DNA of 64,000 nt, taken from NCBI GenBank assembly GCA_965200775.1, contig OZ241383.1, forward strand, positions 1,178,001 through 1,242,000, in the 5' to 3' direction. The notes under the pieces were generated by a model. That model was not told the origin of the DNA and ran no database searches. It was given only the letters and a program-made list of their open reading frames with translations. Shown here in pieces: positions 26,113 to 33,449 of this stretch. The stretch is from Poriferisocius sp965200775 (lineage in GTDB: Bacteria > Actinomycetota > Acidimicrobiia > Acidimicrobiales > Bin134). The stretch's first letter is position 1; each line of letters opens with the position of its first letter. The position numbers and the translations under genes were made by a program.

Positions 26113-26182
26113 TCCGACACACTACGGACAGCGAGTGACAGTTTATCTGTTTCGCCTAGTCAGACACAGTTTTCAATGTCAT

Positions 26183-26208
26183 CTTGGGCACCATCCGATA
26201 TAAGCCCC
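26183..26208 (-). repeat. Right terminal inverted repeat of the IS1595-family element
   Basis: 26 bp, perfect match to the reverse complement of 23585-23610. Followed directly by the target duplicate AAGAGCCC (26209-26216). Confidence 0.97.
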
Positions 26209-27108
26209 AAGAGCCCCAATGGACGAAGACCAAGAACTTGAGCTCATCGGTTTGGCGATCACCGAGGACCTAGACCAGTTCAAAAAAACCGTCGCCCGCC
26301 TCGAAGAACAACGAGCCACAGCCGAAGGTCTCAGCCGCCACGAACAACAACGCCGGCGTCGCCGCGCATCAGTGCTCGACAGCGACAACGACATGATCAT
26401 CCTGCACGCGGAGCTGGACCGTGTCGCCGGGGAGCGAGTCAAAACCACCCTCAACGACTTGGACGATCGCATGTTCCGAGAAGACACCAAAACCAGAAAC
26501 GACCGCACCCACCACCAACGCACCGCCGACGCCCTCGTAACGTTGATCACCCAAAAACCCGCCAAACCCGCCCAGACCGAAAAGTCTGAACCTCCCAGCA
26601 ACGAGCCCGTAGCGCAGGCGACCACGCTGATCGTCACCGCCCACTACAACACCATCACCAACCGACCCCAACACGCAGGACTGATCGACGGCACCCCCAT
26701 CGACACCAACACCCTGCAGCGCATCGCCAGTGACGCAGCAGCGCTACCCACCATCTTCGACAACGACGACCAACCCCTCTACCTCAGCACCAAACAACGA
26801 TCAACCACCCAAGCCCAAAAACTCGCCTTATACGCCCAAGACAAACACTGCACCGGATGCGGACACAAAGCCACCACCTGCCACACCCACCACAACCAAT
26901 AGTGAGAACACAGCGAACCCACCGACATCACAAACCCCGCACTCCTCTGCCCCACCTGCCACAACAAAACCCACAAACACAACCACACCACCACACGGCA
27001 CCCCAACAGCACCTACCAACTCAACCCCCCCCCCCCCCCCCAAGGAGCCAAAGAGCATCGCCCACCGGTAACAGAGAATCACCCATAGGACCCAGCCCCG
27101 AGCCATAA
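26209..27108 (+). pseudogene. DUF222-HNH endonuclease, 3' part, two stops and a poly-C tract
   Basis: Continuation of the gene begun at 23188, downstream of the transposon. It reads MDEDQELELIGLAITEDLDQ, a charged helix region, then the HNH core KHCTGCGHKATTCHTHH, two adjacent stop codons TAG TGA (26900-26905), then EHSEPTDITNPALLCPTCHN. The related fragment at 27868 has WW (TGG TGG) where the two stops stand, so each is a one-base change. A C17 tract (27025-27041) then moves the tail out of frame relative to that fragment. The gene was therefore damaged by at least three independent events plus the insertion. Confidence 0.82.
27025..27041 (+). repeat. Poly-C tract (17 C) in the HNH pseudogene
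   Basis: Seventeen C in a row in the proline-rich tail. The homologous fragment near 28096 has only five C after ACCA at the matching place, so the run has expanded here. Confidence 0.93.
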
Positions 27109-27156
27109 GCAAGACGTGCCCGGGTGGAGTACGCGATAGAGCTGTTTGGCTGTGAT

Positions 27157-27564
27157 CTATGCGAGCAGCACGGACGCCCCCGCACTCAACGCTGCTCGGC
27201 CGAGTTGTGTGTCCAAAGTCGCCAACTGAGCGCCCTCCCGTATCGCGAGTTCCAGGTACATGGCGTCGTAGAAGGAAAGCGCCTGCGTTCTAGCCAGGGC
27301 GAAGGCTGACTGTAGGTCTGGGGAGTCGTCGGTCCGGATTGGCAGACTCTTGAGGGTGTCAAGCCGCTCATCCACCCCGCTCGCAGAAAGTCGATTGCGC
27401 CGCTCGGCGACAAGCAAGGCGTTGCGAGTCTCCAAGTGCCAAAGGCGTGGCACCACAGCAGCCGCCTCTGCGAGTAGCTCCAAAGCCTTCTCTGCAAGTG
27501 GATTGATCTCGTCGTCCAGGAGCCACGCCAAGGCGATTGATGCGTCAACAACCAATCCGCTCAA
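27157..27564 (-). CDS. vapC: VapC-family PIN-domain toxin
   Basis: A 135-residue PIN-domain RNase toxin. The acidic active-site residues are visible in order: VVDASIALAW (Asp7), RLWHLETRNAL (Glu), SFYDAMYLELA (Asp) and LATLDTQL (Asp). It probably cleaves RNA when released from its antitoxin. The start overlaps the antitoxin stop by ATGA, the usual TA operon layout. The pair sits between two HNH endonuclease remnants in the decayed island. Unlike them it has no visible lesion, consistent with selection by addiction. Confidence 0.9.
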   Translation of the reverse strand: MSGLVVDASIALAWLLDDEINPLAEKALELLAEAAAVVPRLWHLETRNALLVAERRNRLSASGVDERLDTLKSLPIRTDDSPDLQSAFALARTQALSFYDAMYLELAIREGAQLATLDTQLGRAALSAGASVLLA

Positions 27565-27812
27565 AAGCGGTGCCCCTCATGGCGCGCGTCCAACATCTCC
27601 TGAACAGACATCGACGCCCGCTCCCAGCCTGCGCGGCGCTGTCGAAAACGCTCAACTGCCCGCTTACGGTTGGCCCGGTCCTGCGCAGGCGCAGGAACCA
27701 GATACGCCACCTGCTTGCCGTGGCGAGTTATGGCAATCGTCTCACCATGCTCAACCTCACGGAGGAGCTCGGCCAAACGCACCTTGGCCTCGGTTGACTG
27801 AATCTCACGCAT
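27561..27812 (-). CDS. vapB: Phd/YefM-type antitoxin of the VapC toxin
   Basis: An 83-residue antitoxin starting MREIQSTEAKVRLAELLREV, with GETIAITRHGKQVAYLVP, the Phd/YefM DNA-binding fold, and a C-terminal toxin-binding tail MSVQEMLDARHEGHRF. GGAG lies 8 nt before the chosen ATG; a start five codons upstream is possible. It likely neutralises the adjacent PIN toxin and represses the operon. Confidence 0.87.
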   Translation of the reverse strand: MREIQSTEAKVRLAELLREVEHGETIAITRHGKQVAYLVPAPAQDRANRKRAVERFRQRRAGWERASMSVQEMLDARHEGHRF

Positions 27813-27867
27813 GCTTTGCAACTCCAACCAGTTGTTTTGACCATACCATTATCGACCTCCAAGCAGA

Positions 27868-28212
27868 GTGACACCAACCCGAGTCCAAAGACTCGCCTTA
27901 TGCGCCCGAGACAAACACTGCACCGGCTGCGGACACAGAGCCACGGCCTGCGACGCCCACCACATCACCTGGTGGGAACACGGCAGACCCACCGACATCT
28001 CGAACCTCGTACTCCTGTGCCCCACCTGCCACGACAAAACCCACAAACACAACCACACCATCACCCAACACCCCAACGGCACCTACCAACTGGAACCACC
28101 CCCAAGGAGCCAAGGAGCATCGCCTGCCAGACACGGACCCTCGCCGGCCGGAAGCAATACTTCACCAGCAGGTAAGAGAGCCTCACCGGTGGCACCCAGC
28201 CCGCTAACTTAA
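27868..28212 (+). pseudogene. Second HNH endonuclease C-terminal fragment
   Basis: A fragment carrying only the HNH end of a DUF222-type endonuclease: LALCARDKHCTGCGHRATAC, DAHHITWWEHGRPTDISNL, VLLCPTCHDKTHKHNH, then a proline/serine tail. It is closely similar in DNA to 26820-27108 but not identical, so it is a relative and not a fresh copy. The nuclease core C-x2-C, DAHH and C-x2-C is intact, and a GTG could start a 114-residue ORF. The DUF222 domain is absent, so it is called a remnant. It ends 5 nt before folD. Confidence 0.75.
28205..28210 (+). promoter_or_regulatory. Candidate leaderless -10 box for folD
   Basis: TAACTT is followed by 7 nt (AAGGGCG) and the ATG at 28218. The AAGGG could also act as a very close ribosome site, so the leaderless reading is not certain. 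Confidence 0.4.
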
Positions 28213-28217
28213 GGGCG

Positions 28218-29075
28218 ATGACAGCAATCAAACTGGACGGCGAGATGCTCGCCGCCGAGATCAAGGCCGGGCTGAGCGAGCACATCGCCGCCCTAGCCGA
28301 GCGAGGCAAGACCCCGGGCTTGGGCACGCTGCTGGTGGGCGACGACGGCCCGTCGGCCAACTACGTGGCCATGAAGCACCGTGACAGCCAGGAACTGGGC
28401 ATGGCCTCCCGAGAGGTCCACCTGCCCGCTGACGCCACCACTGCCGAGGTAGACGACGTGGTGGACGACTTCAACGCCGACCCTGCGGTGGACGCCTACA
28501 TCATGCAATACCCGTTTCCCGGCCATCTCGACTACGAGGCCGCTCTGATGCGGGTGCGGCCCGAAAAGGACGCCGACGGCCTCCACCCCGTGAACCTGGG
28601 CCGATTGGTACAGGGAGTAGACGCCCCGCTGGCCTGCACCCCAGCCGGTATCCAGTTGATGCTGGAACGTTACGAGGTGCCCATAGCCGGCCAACACGTG
28701 GTGATCATCGGCCGGGGCCTCACTATCGGCCGCCCGCTGGCCAACCTTCTGTCACTGAAACGGCCCAACGCCAATGCCGCTGTCACCGTGGTCCATACCG
28801 GGGCCGGCGACATCTCCCGCTACACCCGAAACGCCGACATCCTCATCGCCGCCGCCGGTGCCCCTCGCATGGTGACCGCCGACATGGTGAAGCCCGGCGC
28901 TGCGGTGGTCGCGGCCGGGGTCAGCTTCGTCGACGGCAAGCTGGTGTCGGACGTGGACGACGAGGTGAGCGAGGTGGCCGGCTGGCTCTCCCCCCGAATC
29001 GGCGGAGTGGGGCCGATGACCCGTACCATGCTGATGGCCAACACGGTGGCCGCCGCCGAACGGTTCACGAGCTGA
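28218..29075 (+). CDS. folD: FolD bifunctional methylenetetrahydrofolate dehydrogenase / cyclohydrolase
   Basis: Cytoplasmic enzyme interconverting 5,10-methylene-THF, methenyl-THF and 10-formyl-THF with NADP, 285 residues as usual. The catalytic pair is Tyr49 and Lys53 in ANYVAMKHRDSQELG. DAYIMQYPFPGHLD, PEKDADGLHPVNLGRL and VIIGRGLTIGRPLANLL (the Rossmann nucleotide site) are in place, and RIGGVGPMTRTML closes the fold. With fhs and formate dehydrogenase at 11.9-18.2 kb it completes a THF-linked C1 oxidation route, now separated from them by the decaying island. Start has a TAACTT box 7 nt upstream. Confidence 0.96.
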   Translation: MTAIKLDGEMLAAEIKAGLSEHIAALAERGKTPGLGTLLVGDDGPSANYVAMKHRDSQELGMASREVHLPADATTAEVDDVVDDFNADPAVDAYIMQYPFPGHLDYEAALMRVRPEKDADGLHPVNLGRLVQGVDAPLACTPAGIQLMLERYEVPIAGQHVVIIGRGLTIGRPLANLLSLKRPNANAAVTVVHTGAGDISRYTRNADILIAAAGAPRMVTADMVKPGAAVVAAGVSFVDGKLVSDVDDEVSEVAGWLSPRIGGVGPMTRTMLMANTVAAAERFTS

Positions 29076-29129
29076 CGCCGACCGGCGGGGTAACCTAAGG
29101 CGGACCACCGACCGCAGAAGGGATCCGTC

Positions 29130-30284
29130 ATGGCCGACGCCTACATCATCGACGCAGTCCGCACCCCGATGGGCCGTTACGGGGGAGGTTTGAGCCACCT
29201 GCACCCCGCCGATCTCGGGGCCAATGTGCTGAGCGGGCTCATCGAGCGAACCGGCGTCGATCCCGCTGCGGTGGACGACTGCATCATGGGCTGTGTCGGC
29301 CAGATCGGAGCCCAAGCCTTCAACGTGGCCCGCAACGCCTGGCTGTCGGCTGGGCTGCCCGAGCACGTTCCGGCGGTGACCATCGACCGCCAGTGCGGCT
29401 CGTCCCAACAGGCCGTCCACTTCGCAGCGCAGGGGATCATGTCCGGCACCCAGGACCTAGTTGTGGCCGGCGGCGTCGAGGTAATGAGCCTCATCACCCT
29501 CAACAGCCAGGGCGACGTGGGCCCCGACCTGGGCATGCGCTACCCGTTCGACGGTGACGGTTGGGCCGCTCGCTTCGGCGACGAGGAAGTACACCAGTTC
29601 CGGGGTGGCAACCTGATAGCCGAACGGTGGAACGCCACCCTGGACGACATGAACGGACTGGCCTTGCGCAGCCACCAAAACGCCGCCCGGGCCTGGGAGG
29701 AGGGCCGGTTCGACCGGGAGGTGCAGGCGGTGGGCGACTGCGCTCGCGATGAGGGCATCCGACCCGACACCTCGATGGAGAAGATGGCCAAGCTCCGTCC
29801 GTTCTCAGAGCACGGCCCTCTCACAGCAGCCAACTCCAGCCAGATCACCGATGGTGCCGCTGCCCTGCTCATCGCCTCCGAGAAGGCAGTATCCGACCAC
29901 GGTCTGAAGCCCCGGGCTCGGGTCCACACCATGGCCGTGGTGGGCAGCGATCCGGTGCTTATCCTCACTGGCCCCATCCCGGCCACGGCCAAGGCCCTGG
30001 AACGGTCGGGCATGGGGCTCGACGCCATCGACCTGTTCGAGTGCAACGAGGCCTTCGCCTCGGTTGTGCTGGCTTGGAGCAAAGAGACCGGCGTTGACAT
30101 GGACAAGGTGAACGTGAACGGCGGGGCCATCGCCCTGGGCCATCCGCTGGGAGCCAGCGGTGCCCGCATCATGACCACCCTGTTGAACGAGCTGGAGCGC
30201 TCCGGCGGCCGTTACGGGCTCCAGACCATGTGCGAGGGTGGCGGGCTGGCCAACGCCACCATCATCGAGAACCTGGCGGCGTAG
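29130..30284 (+). CDS. Acetyl-CoA acetyltransferase (thiolase)
   Basis: Classical thiolase of 384 residues cleaving or forming beta-ketoacyl-CoA. All catalytic positions are present: nucleophile Cys89 in IDRQCGSSQQA, CNEAFASV, His338 in GGAIALGHPLGASG and Cys368 in TMCEGGGLANA. GAAGGG precedes the ATG and TAACCT (29091-29096) could be its -10 box. It heads a run of plus-strand genes for CoA-ester metabolism that extends to 38.8 kb. Likely role: last step of a beta-oxidation-like chain. Confidence 0.93.
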   Translation: MADAYIIDAVRTPMGRYGGGLSHLHPADLGANVLSGLIERTGVDPAAVDDCIMGCVGQIGAQAFNVARNAWLSAGLPEHVPAVTIDRQCGSSQQAVHFAAQGIMSGTQDLVVAGGVEVMSLITLNSQGDVGPDLGMRYPFDGDGWAARFGDEEVHQFRGGNLIAERWNATLDDMNGLALRSHQNAARAWEEGRFDREVQAVGDCARDEGIRPDTSMEKMAKLRPFSEHGPLTAANSSQITDGAAALLIASEKAVSDHGLKPRARVHTMAVVGSDPVLILTGPIPATAKALERSGMGLDAIDLFECNEAFASVVLAWSKETGVDMDKVNVNGGAIALGHPLGASGARIMTTLLNELERSGGRYGLQTMCEGGGLANATIIENLAA

Positions 30285-30352
30285 GCCGGCAGATCGCACG
30301 TAACCGAATAGCAATCGCAAAGCAACCCTGAGGAACAACCCGAGGAGACCCA

Positions 30353-30886
30353 ATGGGCATACATATCGACCACATCTCACTGCTGGTAAAGGATCTTGAC
30401 CAGGCCGAAGCCGACTGGCGGCAGATTCTGGAAGTGCTGGCCCCCGGCCACACCATGAAGGTCACCCGGGGCGCGGGTGCCGACGACATGGACGGCACCC
30501 CGATGGAGTGGGTCACCTTCCAGAACCCCGATCCCACCGGGGTGTCGATCCAGCTCTGGTCGCCGTCCGAGTCGGGGTACTGGCCCGACAAGGTGTTGGC
30601 CAAGCGTGGCGAGTACGTCCACCACATCGCCTTCTGCTCCAACGATTTCGACACCATGATCGACGGGGTGCGCCAGGCCGAGATTCCGCTGGTGATGGAT
30701 GACCCCAGCCACCCCGACTCCCAACCGTGGCTGAAGTGGAACTTCATTCCCCCCGACAAGGCCCACGGCCCCCTCATCGAATTGGCCACCCGCTACCTGT
30801 CGGTGGGCGAGGAGTGGCTCCCCCACCCCGATAACGCCGAAAACCAGCCCCTGGCCGACGAACTCCACGACCGTTTCGCCGGTTAG
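30353..30886 (+). CDS. VOC superfamily (glyoxalase/dioxygenase fold) protein
   Basis: A 177-residue vicinal-oxygen-chelate protein. It starts IHIDHISLLVKDLDQAEADW, typical of the first beta-alpha-beta module and of methylmalonyl-CoA-epimerase-like members. The second module begins GEYVHHIAFCSNDFDTMIDG and ends with GPLIELA, so metal ligands His6, His90-region and Glu are plausible. The region QPWLKWNFIPPDKAHG is additional. GAGGAGACCCA gives a strong ribosome site. It could be an epimerase, lyase or ring-cleavage dioxygenase. Context (thiolase before, LLM enzyme after) favours an acyl-CoA epimerase-like or ring-degradation step. Confidence 0.8.
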   Translation: MGIHIDHISLLVKDLDQAEADWRQILEVLAPGHTMKVTRGAGADDMDGTPMEWVTFQNPDPTGVSIQLWSPSESGYWPDKVLAKRGEYVHHIAFCSNDFDTMIDGVRQAEIPLVMDDPSHPDSQPWLKWNFIPPDKAHGPLIELATRYLSVGEEWLPHPDNAENQPLADELHDRFAG

Positions 30887-30926
30887 CCCCGGCCCCGCTT
30901 CCAGAACCCGAAGACGAAACTGGCCC

Positions 30927-31922
30927 GTGGCTGACTTCCTGGTGGCCATCACCATGCCGGTGGAGGACGGCTTGCCCATCGGCTGGTTGGCCGACCTGGT
31001 GGTGGACGCCGAACAAGCCGGAGTCGACACCGCTCTGGTGGGTGAGGTGGCCGGTCCCGAGGTGTTCGCCACCCTCGGGGCGATGGCCGCTCGCACCAGC
31101 CGCATCCGGTTGGGGTCGGGCATCGTGGCCGCTTACACCCGCTCTCCGGCGCTGACCGCTATGGGGTTTGCCACCCTGGCCTCTCTGGCTCCCGGCCGGG
31201 TGGTGGCCGGCGTCGGGGCCAGCAGTCCCATCGTGGTCGGACGATGGCACGGGCGTGACTTTGAACAGCCGTTGGCCACCGTCCGGGAGTTCACCGGCCT
31301 GCTGCGGTCGGCGCTGCGGGGCGAGCGATTGGAGCACCACGGTGCCCGGTACCGGTCCCACGGGTTCCGACTCGACCTGCCGCCCGTTGATGTCCCCATC
31401 TGGTTGGGAGCCATCAACCCCCGGATGCTGGCTCTGGCCGGCGAAATTGCCGACGCCGTGTTCATGACCTGGTGCCCTCCCGCCGAGGTAGCCGACAAGC
31501 GGGCCATCGTGGAACAGGCCGCAATCGACGCGGGCCGGAACCCGGCCGAGGTGACCACCGTGTTGTCGTTCTGGGGGTACGCCGGCCCCGACCCTGAACG
31601 AGCGATGGAACGGATGCGCCGTTCGGTGCTGGCCTACGCCATGGTTCCCACCCACCGGCCGGCGTTCGTCGACACCTTCGAGGCCCTGCCCGATGCGGTT
31701 GAGGCCTGGCAGAGCGGCGACAGGGCCGCGGCCCTGTCGATGGTGTCCGACGAGGCGGTTATGGCCCAATGCGCCATCGGTTCCGACGCGCTGGCCGAGC
31801 GGCTGGCCACCTACCGGGACGCGGGCGTGGATTTACCCGTGGTGTTGCTAACCGGTGCCCATGTCGGCGACGACATCGGACCCCAGGCCACCGTGGACTC
31901 TCTCAAGGATTTGATGGCGTGA
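30927..31922 (+). CDS. LLM-class F420-dependent oxidoreductase
   Basis: Luciferase-like TIM-barrel oxidoreductase, 331 residues, GTG start. Family segments: TARTSRIRLGSGI-like text (AARTSRIRLGSGIVAAYTRS), LASLAPGRVVAGVGASSP, FTGLLRSALRGERLEHHG and VPIWLGAINPRMLALAG. These match the mer/F420 subgroup, in which F420 replaces flavin. It likely carries out a hydride transfer on a CoA-linked or cyclic intermediate of this operon. The preceding VOC gene ends 40 nt upstream. A second LLM enzyme is encoded at 37262. Confidence 0.88.
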   Translation: MADFLVAITMPVEDGLPIGWLADLVVDAEQAGVDTALVGEVAGPEVFATLGAMAARTSRIRLGSGIVAAYTRSPALTAMGFATLASLAPGRVVAGVGASSPIVVGRWHGRDFEQPLATVREFTGLLRSALRGERLEHHGARYRSHGFRLDLPPVDVPIWLGAINPRMLALAGEIADAVFMTWCPPAEVADKRAIVEQAAIDAGRNPAEVTTVLSFWGYAGPDPERAMERMRRSVLAYAMVPTHRPAFVDTFEALPDAVEAWQSGDRAAALSMVSDEAVMAQCAIGSDALAERLATYRDAGVDLPVVLLTGAHVGDDIGPQATVDSLKDLMA

Positions 31923-32026
31923 ACAGCCCCGCAATGCTCAAGGGCTTGCTGGTATGAACAGCGCGGCAATAGCGTTTTGAGACCGTCATTGAGAGATCCG
32001 TCTCCAACAGCAAGAGGAGCCAGCCC

Positions 32027-33412
32027 ATGACCAAGCGCGACGTGGTGATCATCGGGGCCGGCGCAGCCGGGCTGAGTGCTGGGGCTCTTCTGGCCGCGGA
32101 GGGCCGTTCGGTCACCATCCTTGAGCGTTCCCCCTATCTGGGCGGGCGGGCGCTCGCCGTGGACGACGAGGGCTTCAAGGTGAACCTGGGGGGTCACCTC
32201 ATCGAGGACCCCGGCTCGGGCCTCACCAAGGTGTTCGAGCACGTCGGCAAAGAGCTGATCCACGGCGAAGTGTCCAACGAGATGCCGGTGTGGGACAACG
32301 AGGCCGGCAAGTGGGGGTCGATCCGCGACCGTTACCCAGACAAGTCCGAGGTGAAGAAGATCATCAAGGCCCTCACCGAAACCTCATGGGACGAGCTCGA
32401 GGAGTGGGATGACCGTCCGATGCGGGAATGGCTGGCCCAGTACACCACTGACCAGGGGGTTTACGACCTATTCGAGTTCATCGCCGTGCTGGAGTGCATG
32501 ACCGACGAGTGGTACGACCACTCGGCCAGCGACAACCTCTGGGTGCGCAAGATGCACTACGAGGAACGGCACATGGCCGCCTACTCCTGCTGGCCGGGCC
32601 AAGGCTGGGACGGCATGTGGCAGGACCTGGCCGACGGCTACACCGAGCACGGCGGGGAGCTGCGGATGCAGACCTCAGCCAACCGGGTGCTCATCGAGAA
32701 CGGCGCGGTGGTCGGGGTGAGCATCCCCCACCACCCCAACGTCCCCAACGACTGGGACGTGGGCGAGGTGATCGAATGCGACGCTATGATCTCCACCCTG
32801 CCGGTGTGGAACGTGCTCAATGTGGTGCCCGAATGGGAGCTGCCCGACTGGTACACCAACCAGATCCGCTACCTGTCCCAAGACGAGTACCGGGTGTCGC
32901 TGCTGAACCTGTACCTGGCCACCGAGGAGCCGGTGACCATGTACGACCCCCGGGAGCTGGCCACCTGGGTGGCGACCCCGCACAGCCCCACCGCCGGCTA
33001 TATGTACGACCAGGCGGCCATGGACCCTTCCGGCATCCCCGACGGCCTCCACCTGTACTGCACTGGCGGGGTCATCCCCGGTGCCAGGGGCCGGGACCGG
33101 CGCTACCTGGAGGACATGTTCGACCGCATCGAGCAGGGCCTGTTCGTGATGTACCCCGGCCTGGCCAAGCACGTGTGGAAGCGGCGGGGCCTGGTGTTCG
33201 ACCCGGCGTTCGGCGTGACCCAGAAGCCCATGCTGGTGGGCAAGTTCCGGCCCCACTGGAGGGCCCCCACCGTGGACGGCCTCTACTTCGCCAGCGAGAC
33301 CTTCCGCAGCCGGGGCATTGGCACCGACCGGTCGGCTCGGGCCGCTCTCACCTGCGTGGAGGACATCCTGGCTCGCAAGATCCCCACGTTCGGCGACGGC
33401 TGGCGCTACTGA
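32027..33412 (+). CDS. FAD-dependent oxidoreductase of the phytoene dehydrogenase-like type
   Basis: A 461-residue flavoprotein with an N-terminal Rossmann motif VVIIGAGAAGLSAGALLAAE and the second FAD segment VTILERSPYLGGRA. The C-terminal FAD closing motif is VDGLYFASETFRSRGIGTDR. The middle (YDLFEFIAVLECMTDEWYDH) is acidic and family-specific. It resembles amine-oxidase/phytoene-desaturase-type enzymes that act on hydrophobic substrates. GAGGAG lies about 10 nt before the ATG. No carotenoid genes are nearby, so a dehydrogenation within the local catabolic route is more likely than pigment synthesis. Confidence 0.85.
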   Translation: MTKRDVVIIGAGAAGLSAGALLAAEGRSVTILERSPYLGGRALAVDDEGFKVNLGGHLIEDPGSGLTKVFEHVGKELIHGEVSNEMPVWDNEAGKWGSIRDRYPDKSEVKKIIKALTETSWDELEEWDDRPMREWLAQYTTDQGVYDLFEFIAVLECMTDEWYDHSASDNLWVRKMHYEERHMAAYSCWPGQGWDGMWQDLADGYTEHGGELRMQTSANRVLIENGAVVGVSIPHHPNVPNDWDVGEVIECDAMISTLPVWNVLNVVPEWELPDWYTNQIRYLSQDEYRVSLLNLYLATEEPVTMYDPRELATWVATPHSPTAGYMYDQAAMDPSGIPDGLHLYCTGGVIPGARGRDRRYLEDMFDRIEQGLFVMYPGLAKHVWKRRGLVFDPAFGVTQKPMLVGKFRPHWRAPTVDGLYFASETFRSRGIGTDRSARAALTCVEDILARKIPTFGDGWRY

Positions 33413-33449
33413 TCCACCCCGAAATGGGGAGAAACAGACAAGGAGAAGC

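Larger units (their letters stand above)
23585..26208 (-). mobile_element. IS1595-family transposon with methyltransferase-HNH passenger, 2624 bp
   Basis: The boundaries are exact. The left end GGGGCTTATATCGGATGGTG... (23585-23610) is the perfect 26-bp reverse complement of the right end (26183-26208), and both ends are flanked by the direct repeat AAGAGCCC (23577-23584 and 26209-26216). An 8-bp duplication and a zinc-ribbon/DDE transposase are IS1595-family traits. All genes lie on the minus strand in the order transposase, methyltransferase-HNH fusion, 40-aa ORF, with TAATG overlap and an 11-nt gap, so they form one operon. The transposase and methylase carry single-base frameshifts, while the terminal repeats are still perfect. 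The element interrupts a DUF222-HNH gene. Confidence 0.93.

Noticed and set aside
26219..26902. Intact 227-residue gene starting at MDEDQELELIGLAITE
   Set aside because: The sequence is the middle of a DUF222-HNH gene; its ATG became the first one after the insertion by chance, and the end is cut by TAG TGA.
31923..32026. Small gene in the gap with repeated TGAACAGC...GCAAT text
   Set aside because: Only an 8-codon frame is present and no conserved feature; probably intergenic spacer.
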